Assembly (NCBI GenBank): GCA_035578175.1
Contig: JAQMRL010000004.1
Span: 41,683,401-41,747,400 of the forward strand
Origin: Catonia carolina
Lineage: Eukaryota > Arthropoda > Insecta > Hemiptera > Achilidae
Direction of reading: 5' to 3'
DNA: 64,000 bases
Below the pieces are notes generated by a model. The model made no database searches. It was not told where the DNA came from and saw only the letters and a program-made list of their open reading frames with translations. This document shows, piece after piece, positions 46,176 to 58,214 of this stretch. Every line of letters begins with the position of its first letter. Position 1 is the stretch's first letter. A program made the translations under genes and the position numbers.

Positions 46176-46237
46176 ATGATGGAGCCACAGACTCAAGACG
46201 GAGCTACGGGGCCGGCTGAAGTACCAAATGACCCTGG
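46176..46237 (+). CDS. Rbp6: Musashi-family RNA-binding protein, first coding exon
   Basis: Two consecutive ATGs (46176, 46179) open a 62-base coding segment that ends at a donor GG|GTATGT, leaving phase 2. It encodes a Gln/Gly/Pro-rich N-terminus finishing in EVPNDPG. Musashi and Rbp6 proteins carry NDPG immediately before the first RRM (KMFIGGLSW). Insect Rbp6 is known to begin this way, and the family has a long first intron at this position. The next exon should therefore start with the Lys-Met-Phe of RRM1, but it is not in the window. The protein would bind UAG-containing 3' UTRs and control translation. The call rests on one short motif plus exon structure, so an unrelated gene remains possible. 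Confidence 0.55.
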
Positions 46238-48120
46238 GTATGTTTTTAACATCATTCAGTTTTATTTTCTTTTACTATACTGCATCTAAAATAAAATATT
46301 GTGACTGACTGTTCACTATTCATGTCTGTATTGCAATGACATTTTTGTGTTGAGGTTATCTTATTACTAAACAATTATGTAACAAAATTTAAATTACACC
46401 GGTTTATTTATTTTAAAAATATTTAAGATAAGTAATGTTATATTTAAATAAAGAAAATATAAATACAATAGGCCTATTTACATTGTAAGAATGGTTGTGT
46501 ACATTTTGAAGGTTATGTGATATTTCATTTTCCCGCTCCTAAATTAGGCCTAATGTAAAAATTCTTATCACTTGTCAAACTATATATCCAGATAGTATTT
46601 TTATTTATGTCGGTATTTTTTATTTGTTTTGTTTAGTAAACAATCTATAAATACAAAATTAAAACTACATATTATGATTTATTATTATAATTTATTTTTT
46701 ATACAACTATCAGTATTAAAAACAACATACTACCTTGCTACTAATAAAAGTTATTGTCTAAATCACTTTTTTAAGTGTAATCTACCCCTCCACTAGCGTA
46801 TCATTGGAGGTGTGTACTTAGGTTGCGTGTTGTGTCGCACTATAACATTAAATCTGTAGGTGTTATTTATACTCCACAGCCTGTGTTTATCTATATACTA
46901 ATCACATTATTTACAAAATGATGTAAAAATTAACAAACTAATGTAATGTAAACTTTTTTTAACCTAATTGTGTTTTAATATTGATGATGTGTTAATTTAT
47001 TTATACTGTAGATTACATAAATGTTATTCGTTCATTTTAAAAAGTAAACTTAATTAACAGGGACTCACTGGAACTTGTGGAATACAGGAAGTTTAAAAAT
47101 AATATTTCGGTCCACAGAAATATGCCACTGATTTGTGAAGTATATTTTTTACTAAACTACACGTGGTTGTGTGTGTGTATATATATTTACACGGAAATTA
47201 CCTCATGTTCGATACTGTAGTAAACAAACAAGAATAGTTATTGATAAATTCTTTGCAGATACTTTCCCTCTATTTTTGTTTCCAATATTATTAAACTTAG
47301 TTTTTTGTTTTGTTTAGTCTTTTTCTCCAGCCATTCCATTGTTTAATTTAATTGTTTAACATGTAAAAATCTTAATTTTTCTGTGGAATAAATATTCTTC
47401 TATGATTTTGTTTAAAGTAAAATTATGTAATATAATATTAACAAATCAACTCATAGTTCGTCGTGTACAGTGTAATTGTTTTAATTATCCTTACATATTA
47501 ATGATACATACTTCATTATTCGGTTACCACGCTGTTAAAATTCGTAAAATATGTAACTTAATCTCACCATAAATTAATATGTATTTTAAAATTCATAATT
47601 AAGTTTATAATTTTATGTATAAAAAATTTCCTATTTTGAACAAATTAAAACAAAAAGTCGTTTAAAATTCGAATAAGTATACAAATCAAATTTGTTACAT
47701 AACCCTAATTTGAGGTTATGGAAGCATGTTACAGAATGTTAAATTTGTTCACGCATGCGTATGTGACATTATGTAGTTTGGGCACAAAACATATGGACTA
47801 CAGCGCTCACACTTCTGGTAAATAGAAATTAGATCGCGTGCAGTGGTCAAATGGAAACCTTTTCTAAAATTAATACATTTATCTGACTAATATTCTCTTT
47901 TTATGAACCTTATTGATAAATTAGACAATTTCTATGAGAAATACATTTAAAAGTTGTACATTATTACTATTATTATTTAAAATAACATTTTATCATAGTT
48001 GAAATATTTATTTTTTATTGTTTTAATGTTTTTAAGAGCATTTTCCTATTAAAGCATTAAAATGAATTTTCAATGCTATTCGTCTAGAGTACTTTCCAAT
48101 TTAGTGGAAAATTAATTAAG
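46238..48120 (+). other. Start of the Rbp6-like first intron
   Basis: AT-rich intronic DNA with no recognisable exon or repeat. A short GTGTGTGTGTATATATAT run lies near 47167. Confidence 0.45.
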
Positions 48121-48126
48121 TACACA

Positions 48127-48628
48127 AAACTCTTTTATCCGGTTCTCGTTAATCCGGGTCAAATTTGTAGAATTTTTTACTTTCTCTTGCTTATATGAGT
48201 ATATAAGAAGAAAAGTATTGTTTTCATGTCGATTTTTCAAAATCGAGTTTTCTCCGGATCTACACGTTTGCAGACTCCCTGAACCAAAAAACATGTTTTA
48301 AGCGATTGGTCTGTGTGGTACTGTAAACAGCATGGAGTGTCATTCCAGCTGAACTATTAATGTTAAAGCGTTTGCGTGACCGTGCTTAATTCGAACGCCA
48401 CACGTGTCTGAAACAGAAGACTGTGGACCAAAATGGTGAGAAATGGTATGAAAAGTTATTTTTATTTTTTTGTATGTCTTATAAACAATTCTATGTAATT
48501 TTGTTATAAAAGCTATGTAGTTTTTATCGTAATAAACGGCAAATCTGTTTATTTAAGAATTTTTTGCTTATTTTCCGAATTTCCTTTAGTCCCAGTTAGT
48601 CCGGATGAACGAGGTTAGACTGTAATCG
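48127..48628. repeat. Tigger/pogo-like MITE remnant
   Basis: Near the left are TTATCCGGTTCTCGTTAATC motifs, and at the right end AGTCCGGATGAACGAGGTTA just before GACTGTA. Such CCGGA/ACGAGGTT arrays are typical of pogo/Tigger ends. A right-end F2 fragment (48170-48318, minus) is nested inside. Confidence 0.4.
48170..48318 (-). repeat. F2 repeat, right-end fragment
   Basis: TTTACTTTCTCTTGCTTATA through TTAAGCGATTGGTCTGTG, reverse orientation. Confidence 0.7.
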
Positions 48629-48629
48629 T

Positions 48630-49702
48630 TATTCCTAAACGTGGTAAGCCGCCGCATGGTGTTTCATCTTATTACCTTATTACATTATTATCAATTTTAT
48701 GAAAAGTACTCGAAAAATACCTATTAATAAACCGTTTATTAAAGGAAGTGGAGCAAAAAATTTGATTCTATGCCATCAATATAAGTTTACAGCTCGTTAT
48801 TCTACAATAGAACTAGTTAATCGAATCGTGTTGTTATTTAGGTCATCAGCCAAAAGGCTGGTTTGAACCTCTAGAGGTTTAACTAAGTAAAACAAGGAGT
48901 GAAGTGGTTTACCAGTGCCTTCTTTACCGAGTTGAAAAGTATGCTTAACAGCATGCCAGGCCCTCTAAAAAGCACATATTTCCCACTCTGCAAATGACAC
49001 CTTCACTTCATTGACCACAGGATCTGGCTGTATAATGAAATTCATTACTTTCAGAGGAGATAACTCTGATTAGTGTCTTTTACACCTCTATCTCTTCTGT
49101 TCTTAAATGATTCAGTCATTTAATAATTGACTGACCTTGTGATAAGAAACAGAACTATTTTTTAGCCCTACAACAAACAGATCGAGTGCAAATAATTGTA
49201 CACTCCACCATGTATGTTATGGGCTGAATCGAATTGTATGCGACATCAATAAGGGCTCTATAAGAGAATAAAATTTGTACGGTAGCTTTCGTGATATAAA
49301 ACAAGCTATCGATAAAGTGTGGCATACCGGTTTACTTATTAAATTAAAACAAAATATTTCTCATTCTCTCTTTTTGTTAATAAAATCTTACTTGACCGAT
49401 AGATACTCATCAGTTAAGTTTCTAACGGCAGAAACAAATTTACATCCTTTCTATTCTGGCGTTCCACAAGGTAGTGTGCTTGTCTCCTTTCTTGTACAGT
49501 TTATACACCTCCAATTTACCCATTGACACAAACACTACAACAACCACTTTTGCCGACCGTACTACCGTACTATCAATTTGTGAAGATCCAGTTATAACTT
49601 CTGAGGAACTGCAACAACACCTTGACAAAATACAAGACTGGCAGAATCAATGGAGAACGAAGACAAATGAAACAAAAGCACGCATCTGTAATGTACACTA
49701 AA
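48630..49702 (+). pseudogene. Jockey-clade LINE fragment split by F1
   Basis: Before the F1 insertion, 48630-48830 reads VIPKRGKPPHGVSSY, then HQYKFTARYSTIELVNRIV, the start of a Jockey reverse transcriptase. After it, from 49227, come NRIVCDINKGSIRE, FRDIKQAIDKVWHTGLL (motif A with Asp), SGVPQGSVL (motif B) and TFADRTTVL, in which the catalytic FADD has become FADR. A frameshift lies near 49500. 5' and 3' truncated and inactive. Confidence 0.85.
48831..49226 (-). mobile_element. F1 SINE-like element inserted in Jockey
   Basis: Full-length F1 in reverse orientation. The Jockey sequence AATCGAATCGT (48819-48829) is repeated as AATCGAATTGT (49227-49237) on the other side. This 11-bp duplication defines the F1 boundaries and indicates LINE-type retroposition. 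Confidence 0.85.
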
Positions 49703-49956
49703 AAAATCTGATATGAGACACTCATATTACAGCTTTGTCCTGCCAATGTAGATAATGAAAATTGTAACTTATGTTTAATCATGTTTGAACAATAAAATGA
49801 AAAATTATAACCTAATTTTAATCATGCGTGAATGACCCAAAATTGCGAATGATTTTCATTTTACATTGTTTTTTAATGATGATTAAACTTAGGTTATGTT
49901 ATATTATTTACATTGGCATGAAAAAGTCGTGTGAGTGTTTTCACACCAGTTTTTTA
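49702..49956. repeat. Inverted dimer of the F2 left end
   Basis: The left half starts ATCTGATATGAGACACTCAT; the right half ends GTGTGAGTGTTTTCACACCAG. Each half is ~130 bp of F2 left terminus, joined tail to tail, so the segment is a diverged palindrome. It abuts the end of the Jockey fragment. Confidence 0.7.
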
Positions 49957-50054
49957 CTGTTTTTATAATCCTCCAACAAAATGAACCTGTGATATGACTT
50001 GTGACGATCAGGAAATACCCGGAAATCGTTATAAAGGTAAAATTTGAAAACCTT

Positions 50055-50300
50055 TCCACATGGTCAGCCAATATATGACTGAAGCATTGAAGAACAGAAG
50101 AGGTGAGTGTAAAAAACACTATTCAGAGTTATTTCCTGTGAGAGTAATGAATTTTATTATACAACCAGACCTTATAGTGAGTGAAGTAAAGGTGTCATTT
50201 GCAGGGTGAAAGATGATTTTCAGATGGCATGCTTTTTAGCATAATTTTTCGCTCAGTGAGTAAGGAAATGGAAAACCACCTCGTTTTACTTAGTAAAACA
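50055..50300 (+). mobile_element. F1 SINE-like element, partial, plus
   Basis: Middle and 3' portion of F1, from ACATGGTCAGCCAAT to TTTTACTTAGTAAAACAG. It faces the next copy at 50306 in inverted arrangement, only a few bases apart. Confidence 0.7.
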
Positions 50301-50305
50301 GAATG

Positions 50306-50675
50306 TTTAGGTCATCAGCCAAAAGGCTGGTTTGAATCCCTAGAGGATTTACTAAGTAAAACAAGAAGTGAGGTGGTTTAAAATTGCCTTCCTCACTGAG
50401 TGGAAAAGTAGCATATACTTATCAGCATGCCAGGCCCTCCAAAATAACATCTAATTTCCACTCTGCAAATTACACTTTATCTTTATTCACCACAGAGTCT
50501 GGCTGTATAATGAAATTCATTACTATCAGAGGAAATAACTCTGACTTGTGTCTTTAACACCTCTACCTCTTCCGTTCGTAAATGTTTCAAAATATATAAT
50601 CGCCTGACCACGTGATAAGAGACAGAATTATTTTTTATCGCCCTGGAACTAGCAGATCGAGTGCAAAGTAAAACA
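50306..50675 (-). mobile_element. F1 SINE-like element, minus
   Basis: Near full length in reverse orientation: TTAGGTCATCAGCCAAAAGG through CTAGCAGATCGAGTGCAAA. Confidence 0.75.
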
Positions 50676-51169
50676 TATAGAGGTTTTTCGGCTGATGATC
50701 AATAAAGGTGAAATTGTATTATATGCTTTAACTGTTCTTTTTTTGAATACTTTAAAACTTTAGAGTATATAACTTGAAAATAAGTACAAGAGTATTTTAT
50801 TTGGATGAACTATCGTAAGAAGAACACATCAAGTTTAATACGTACACAAACGTGAGAATACAAGTTTTAAGAAGACTTTATGAACGGAACAAGTTACTGT
50901 ACTCGAAACTTACTTAAGCCAACACAATAGACGCATGTACTGTTTAGTTCCAATACATAAGTCGATATAAAGGCAGAGAGATGCAATCTTCAATGCATAC
51001 ACTAAATATAAGTCTATTGTAATTTATAACAAAGAACTTATTACTCATGAAATAGCGACAGAAGTTTAGACTTGTCTCTTCCTTAGACAAAAAAGGAAAG
51101 TACTTAATATTTATGTTTAATTTATTCCGTGTACTTTAACACACGTTGCTGTTATTGGTTATGTTATAC

Positions 51170-52031
51170 TGATTCTTACTTTCTCTTGCCTATGTGAATA
51201 TATTGGAAGGAAGGTATTGTTTTCATGTAGATTTTTCGAAATCGAGTTTTCATCGGATCTACACGTTTCCAGAACCCCTGAACCCAAAGAACATGTTTTT
51301 AGCGATTGGTATGTGTGTGTGTGTGTGTGTGAACAGAATATCTCAAGAACGGAACATCGTACGAACTTGAAACTTAAGTTAGATACCACTACTGGCCCAA
51401 CACGAACATTTTCATCAAAATCGGTCAACCAGAAGTAGTTTTTCGTGTCATTTTTCACTTTTTTGCGATTTTATGCCCTTACAAGATAAAGTAGGCGCCG
51501 TGTCTGCTAAAATTCTTGGGGAGGTTGTTTTCTCGTAAAAAAATTGTTTTTTTAAGATTACGACTTAAATATGCATTTTAGCGCAAAAATGTATGTAATA
51601 AAAATTGTTGAGAATTTAAAATCCTACAACTTTTATTTCGAACATTTTTCTGTAAAACGCTTAGTTTAGCGGTATTTAGCAATTTTCTGGTTTTTTCACG
51701 AAAACGTGTAAAAAATCGAATTTTTAAAGATTTCGGCCGTAGCATTTACGTTAAAAGTGTATATAGACTAATCAAATTTATTGAAAATTAAAAGATCTAC
51801 AACTTTTATTTAGAGCATTTTTCACTACAGAGCCTAGTTAAGCATTAAAGAGTGATTTTCCGTATTTTTAAGCCAAACTGAGAGTGATGTTCATTTTGCA
51901 TCATTCACTCATGATTAAAATAAGGTTATGTTTTTTGAGGTTAGTTTTTTTGTTTATTGCTAATGTTAAGTTATATTTAGTTATTTTCATTGGCAAGAGA
52001 AAGTTGTGTGAATGTTACACACCAGATTTTT
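51170..52031 (-). repeat. F2 repeat, copy h
   Basis: Full-span copy in reverse orientation from ACTTTCTCTTGCCTATGTG to TTACACACCAGA. It has a (GT)n patch at 51311-51330 and both stem-loop modules. Confidence 0.8.
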
Positions 52032-52127
52032 ATTATTATCGAAGTATGTTTTACCTTAACCGGTTTGTTTGTTGTTTTGAGCTAATTAAACCAAAACTAA
52101 ATTTAGTTTTAGGTTTGTTTTTTGTCT

Positions 52128-52265
52128 CCAGGCCAGCCTAGTCTGTTGGCAAAAAGTTGGTATTAATTATTAAGTAACATTAGTTCAATGGGTAACTGTG
52201 TATGGTGAACAGTTGACTAATACGCCTGAACTAACTTCATTAGGGATTCATGTGCAAATTTACCC
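52128..52265. repeat. Interspersed repeat F6, copy 2
   Basis: Matches 26935-27165: AAGTAACATTAGTTCAATGG and GTATGGTGAACAGTTGAC blocks. Confidence 0.45.
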
Positions 52266-52285
52266 ATATTCTAAACGAATTATTT

Positions 52286-52956
52286 TTACTTTCTCTTGTC
52301 CTATACGAATATAATTATAAGGATGGAAATTATTGTTTTCATGCCATGTTTCGAAATCGACTTTTTAACGTATCCCGAAAAACATGCTTTTAGCAATTGT
52401 GTACGTGTGAACACAATAATCAAAATCGGTCAACCGGAAGTAGTAGTTAATTCGTTTGATGGGTGTGTTCTCGTAGAAAAAAATGGTGTTATTGTAATAG
52501 TGCTACCTTAATATAGATGCTAGAGTAAAAATTTATATAATCAAAGTTGTAGAACATTTAAATTACCTACAGCTTTAGTTTCAAATAATTTTTTACGACG
52601 GTTAGTTTAGGGGTAAATGTGATTTTTTGTATTTTTTCCATTAAAATCGGTACAAAATGCAATTTTTTTTAAGATTGCGGCCTTAGTATGTATTTTACGA
52701 TTAATATATATGTAATCAAAGTTATAGAAAATAAAAAAAACTTACAACTTTTATTGTTAAGCATTTTTCTCTACAGACCTAGTTTAGAGGCAAATACTGA
52801 TTTTCCGTTTTTTAAGTTCAAAAGCGGTTGATTTTCTTTTAGCGTCATTCACTCATGATTAAAATTAGGTTATGTTTTCTTTTACATTGTTTGCTCATGA
52901 TTAAACATTATCTACATTGGCAAGAGAAAGTCGTATGAGTGTTTCACACCAGAATT
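52286..52956 (-). repeat. F2 repeat, copy i
   Basis: Reverse-orientation copy with both ends (ACTTTCTCTTGTCC; GTTTCACACCAG) and a deletion around the (GT)n patch. Confidence 0.75.
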
Positions 52957-53820
52957 TTTTGAAATGTTTTTTTTTTCTGAATTTACAGTAGTTATGAATT
53001 TGGTTAAGGAACAGAAAATAAAAGCTTTAAAAAATTAAAAACTACAACTTCGTAATAATTCTATCTTATTTCGTTTTGCGGCAGTTAGTAATTCTACATA
53101 AAATGCTCATAAAATTTGTTCTTTTTTTATTTATGGCAAAAGAAAGTCGTGAGAGTGTTTCCACCAGAATCTAAATAAATTTTCTTGTGAATTAATGAAC
53201 CAATTTTAAAACGGATGTATGATTATTTCCTTTTTATTATTCATGCTTATACTGTAAAATGGATGTTATATATTTATTTTTAGACCTAATAGTTTTTCTA
53301 CATCTAAGTTATATTTTTGTCCAAATTTAAGCTTTAAATTTTGTTTTATTAGTTGGTATTCAATAATTTTTTATCCGAAATCAAACTCCCACATTTTTTC
53401 TATTAACAGAAAACACGGATATTAAAGCTTGGTAAAAACAGTTAAATATTGCTTCAAAAGATAATAAAACGCTGTAGTATAATTAATTACGTAAGAGGTT
53501 TATGAACTATTTTTTTTATAACAAGTTTGATAAGTAAATTTATGTCATTTTACAGATTGCGGAGTTCAGTAAAGACTAAATTAGTGTACTGTTAATGTTA
53601 TTTGTATTTTGTTAAGTTCTTAATTAGGCAAATGGTGAAATAATGAATGGCTCTTTATTTGAGTACAGATTTTTAGGCTAATTTTTATCTTTTATTACAT
53701 ATTTCAATGTTCTTTTTCGTACTTATCGAAACAGAATTTGTAGGCTAAGTGTTTTATATTTATTCGGTAAACCAAAAATACGTTCTCGCTAATCTTGAAA
53801 CAGTAGGGGCTACTAATTAC
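52957..53820. other. Intron stretch with an F2 end fragment
   Basis: At 53100-53172 is a short F2 left end (GGCAAAAGAAAGTCGTGAGA). The rest is unassigned AT-rich intron. Confidence 0.4.
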
Positions 53821-53825
53821 GCTAT

Positions 53826-54775
53826 TTTTACTTTCTCTTGCCTATATGAATAGGCCTATATATGAAGAAAAGTATTGTTTTCATGTCAATTTTTCGAAAT
53901 CGAGTTTTCACCGGATCTACTCGTTTTCAGACCCCCTGAACCCAAAAAACATGTTTTTAGCTATTAGCCTGTGTGTGTTTGTGTGTGCGTGCGTGCGCGC
54001 GCGCGCGTGTGTGTGTATACAGAATATCTCAAGAACGGAACATCGTACGAACTTGAAACTTAAGGTGGAGACTACTACCCGACCCGACACGAACATTTTC
54101 GTCAAAATCGGTCAACCGGAAGTAGTAGTTTATTCGTGTCATTTTTCACTTTTTTGCGATATTCTCAAAAACGGCTCCTACGACTATTTTTAAAATTCGC
54201 CTCATATACTACATTTGTTATGCTCTACAAGATATGGTAGGCGCCATGTCTGCTGAAATTCTTGTTTTCTCGTAAAATGTTTTTTTAAGATTGCGACTTT
54301 AATATGCATTTTAGCGCAAAAGTGTACTTAATAAAAGTTGTAGAGAATTTAAAATCCTACAATTTTTATTTCAAACATTTTTTTGTATAACGCTTAGTTT
54401 AGCGGTAATTAGCGTTTTTCTGTTTTTTTTCTCACGAAAACGTGTAGAAAATCGGTTTTTTTTTAGATTTCAGCCTTAGCATTTTTTGACAAAAGTGTAT
54501 AAATAAGATTTATAGGTAATTAAAAGATCTACAACATTTATTTAAATATTTTTTTCTACAGAGCCTAGTTTAGCGTGAAAGAGTGATTTTCCGTATTTTT
54601 AAGCCTAACTGAGGTTGATTTTCATTTTGTGTCTTTCACTCATGATTAAAATTAGGTTATGTTGATTGAGGTTAGTTTTTTAGTTTAAATCTAATGTTTT
54701 ATTACTAAAGTTAGGCTATATTTTTCATAATTTGCATTGGCAAGAGGAAGTCGTGAGTGTTTCACACCAGATATT
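53826..54775 (-). repeat. F2 repeat, copy k
   Basis: The longest reverse-orientation copy, about 950 bp, with a (GT)n(GC)n patch at 53970-54020, both stem-loop modules and the CACACCAG terminus. Confidence 0.82.
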
Positions 54776-54779
54776 TTTT

Positions 54780-55920
54780 TTACTCATTTTTAATCCGATC
54801 TGTTTTAAAAAAAAATACAAATTACGGCTAAATAAAGCACTAAATTTAATGAGCAATACACAATAAATTAAATTAATAATAATCATACCATATTACATTC
54901 ACATATCAGAGTGCGTCTTGTTCACCCGTATAGTACGACAATCGCTCAATACTTCAAACAGAAACGGTTAAGTATTTAGGCTTTACTAGTCAAGGGACAA
55001 GTCTTACAAGAACACCATGAGGTTATGTGAGGACTGCGAGGGATTGAGAATGTTGGACTGGATTAGTATTCGAAGGCAAAGCTCACATTGAGCTGTAGCG
55101 TTAGAGAAAGAAGAAGTAACGTAGTCTACCCTTTTTTTGGGATTACATAGCTGATTCAAAAATTCCTCTGGTGTTGGTTGAAAAACCCTTAGTTTTAAAA
55201 TTTCAATCGATTTGGGTTAGAAGCTTTGATTTCAGGGAAGAATTTCATCGAAATTTTTACACTATTGCTGTAAATTTAACAGAATGTTATTGATTTTGGT
55301 GTTTTTTTAAGGGACATAAATGATACTACGATGGTTTTTTTATACATAAGGAATTAATACAAATATTTAACTTTTTTCTGTTTATCTCTACATAGGTGTG
55401 AATTAATTATTCAATTTTTAGTTATACTGTACAAAAAGTGTTTTGTGTTATAAAATCCAGAGGGATATGAGCGACAAAGATTAAAATGATAGTTTTTCAT
55501 CGTGTGGTGAAATTTAACCGTATAAAAACCGCTTAAAAATTTTCGGTAATAAAAGTACTTCGCTAAAACTTTTACAGGGCCTTGAATATTATAACGGGAC
55601 AAATTTTCAACGCGTTTAAACGCTGCGTTTATATTTACATATTTCAGTACTTGAAACAGTTTACGTATTGATCAAGGAACAGATGTAACACCCATTTGTT
55701 AAAAGTAGCAATACAAAATTAATAAGTGACGAAAAATTGATTTTGCATTTGCAAGCAAAAGCCGCCCGGTTAGGCAACGTGCTACTCGCGTGGGAAGTAA
55801 GTTTATTACCTTCAGCTACCATTACACTTATTATACTAAAAAATATTGACGTAAAACCTGTGCTTACTATAAGAAAACACTACTTCAATTCCTAACATAT
55901 TTAATGCTACTTAAAAATAA
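54780..55920. other. Intron stretch, unassigned
   Basis: A decayed LINE-like C-terminal segment may lie near 54950-55120 in translation but is too degraded to call. A possible SINE head (CCGCCCGGTTAGGCAACGTG) lies near 55763. Otherwise nothing. Confidence 0.3.
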
Positions 55921-56805
55921 AAATCTGGTGTGAAACACTCACTCAACTTTCTTTGCCAATGTAGATAATGAACAATGTAACCTATGTTTAATCATGAGTG
56001 AATGACGCAAAATGAAAATCAACCTCTGTTCGACGTAAAAATACAGAAAATCACTAATTGACGCTAAAGTAGGCTCTGTAGAAGAAACTGCTTGAAATAA
56101 AAGTTGTAGATTTTTTAATTCTTTATAACTTCAGTTATATTCTTTTTTGTCGTAAAATCCACACTAAGGCCGCTATCTTAAAAAATTTCATTCTTTAACA
56201 GATTTTCATGAAAAAAAATACAGAAAATCATTAATTCTTGCTAAACTAAGCGTTGGCCAAAAATTGTGTAAAATAAACGTTGTAGGTTATTAAATGTTCA
56301 GCAACTTATATTATATACATTTTTGCCTTAAAATGCATATTAAGGCCGCTATCTTTAAAAAAACCATTTTTTTCTACGAGAGCATAGCCTCCCCAAAAAT
56401 TTCAGCCGACATAGCGCTTTCCCTATCTTGTAGATCATAAACAATGTTGTAAATGAGCCGAAAAAACGAATTGTAGAAGCCGTTTTTGAGAAAATTGCAA
56501 GAGAGTGAAAAATTGCACGAATAAACTACTACTTCTGGTTGTCCGATTTTAATCAAAATGTTAGTGTCGCGTCCACTCGTGGTACTTAAGTTTCAAATTG
56601 CAACTTCGTGTGATGTTCCGTGCTTGAGATATTTTGTTTATACACACACACAAACACAGACCAATCGCTACAAACATGGTTTTTTTGGTTCAGAGCCTGT
56701 AAGCGTTTATATCTGGTGAAAACACGATTTCGAAAATTCGAGATTTCGATATGAAAACAATACTTTCTTTCCCTATATATATTCATTAAGGGCAAGAAAA
56801 AGTAA
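55921..56805 (+). repeat. F2 repeat, copy l
   Basis: Full-span plus-strand copy from ATCTGGTGTGAAACACTCAC to GGCAAGAAAAAGT with a (CA)n patch near 56645. Confidence 0.8.
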
Positions 56806-57097
56806 AAAAGGTATTAAAATGGACGGGTTATTATGTCAATATCTCCGATTCATAAGTTCTTTAGTACTACAAATAATTAATTGTCTTCGTTTTCCATTCA
56901 CTAATAACCGGAAACCTTTTATCACTTAAGAAACGATGTCATACTCCGATATAATAATTTCATGTAATCCAAGATTCGATTTTCAAACACTGGAGAATTT
57001 TCACTCAACTATGAACATTGTTATCAAACCAACTATTCAAAATTATGTAAAAATGTATGATACAATTTTATTTACGGTATTTTGTATAAAAAACAAT

Positions 57098-57375
57098 AGT
57101 CAGTGATATCTTCTCTGAGAGTTATGAATTTAATTTAATTATACTACTAATTAGTTTATTTTAATTTAATTATACAGCCAAACCTTGTGGCGAATTAAGT
57201 GAAGGTGTCATTTTCAGGGTGGAAAGTAGATGCTTTTCAGAGGGCCTGCCATGCTAATAAGCATACTTTTCCACTCAGTGAAGAAGGAACTGGTAAACCA
57301 CCCTCACTCGTTTTACTGAGTAAAGCCTCTAGAGGTTCAAATCTACCTTTTTGACTGATAAACTAAACAACAACC
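57098..57375 (+). mobile_element. F1 SINE-like element, 3' two thirds
   Basis: From ATCTTCTCTGAGAGTTATGA to ACTAAACAACAACC, with a small internal duplication of TTTAATTATAC near 57135-57175. Confidence 0.7.
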
Positions 57376-57388
57376 ATGTTTTTTACAC

Positions 57389-58212
57389 TCTCTCTCTCTC
57401 TCTCTCTCTTGCCCTGTATGAATATTGTATGGAAAGTATTGTCTTCATGTCGAGTTTTCACCGGAAATACTCGTGTTAAGGCTTTCTAAACCCATAAAAC
57501 ATGTTTTTGATGTTTTGATTGGTCCGTGTGTGAACAAAATATCTCTTAAGTGGAATAGCTTACGAAGTTGAAATTTGGAATTTAAGTTAAGTACCACTAG
57601 AGGGACCCGACAAGAAATTTTCATCAAAGTTGGTCAACTTTAACTAGAAGTAGTTTACTTTATTCGTGCGATTTACCGAAAAACAATCCTTTTAACAATC
57701 TCCTTGCTTACTAAATTTGTATACTTTAGAAGGTTGTAGGATAAGCGCCATATCTGCTAAAATTCTTGAGAAGGCTGTGCTCTCGTAAATTTTTTTTCAA
57801 GGTTGCCGTCTTAATATGCATTCTAGAGCAAAATTGTAATAATCAAAGTTGCAGAACATTTAATAACTTGTAACTTTTATTTCAAGAAAATTTGTACAGC
57901 GCTTAGTTTAGTGTTAATTAATGATTTGTATGTGTTTTCACCAAAATCTGTAAAAAGGGGAATTTTCTTATATATTACGGCCTTAGCCATTTTATGAAAA
58001 AAATGTATATAATAAAAGTTACAGAGAATACAAAAATGTTCAACTTTTATTTTAAGGATTTTCTTCTACAGAGCTTAATTTTTCGTCAATGAATGATTTT
58101 CTGTATTTTGAAGTTCTACACATCGATTTTCATTTCCATCTGTTTAATATTAGGTTATGGGTTTTTATTTACATTGGCAAGAGAAAATCGTGTGAGTGTT
58201 GCAAACCAAATT
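57389..58212 (-). repeat. F2 repeat, copy m, with CT expansion
   Basis: Reverse-orientation full-span copy. The terminal ACTTTCTCTTGCC has expanded into a (CT)n run at 57389-57410. It ends GTGAGTGTTGCAAACCA. Confidence 0.75.
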
Positions 58213-58214
58213 TT

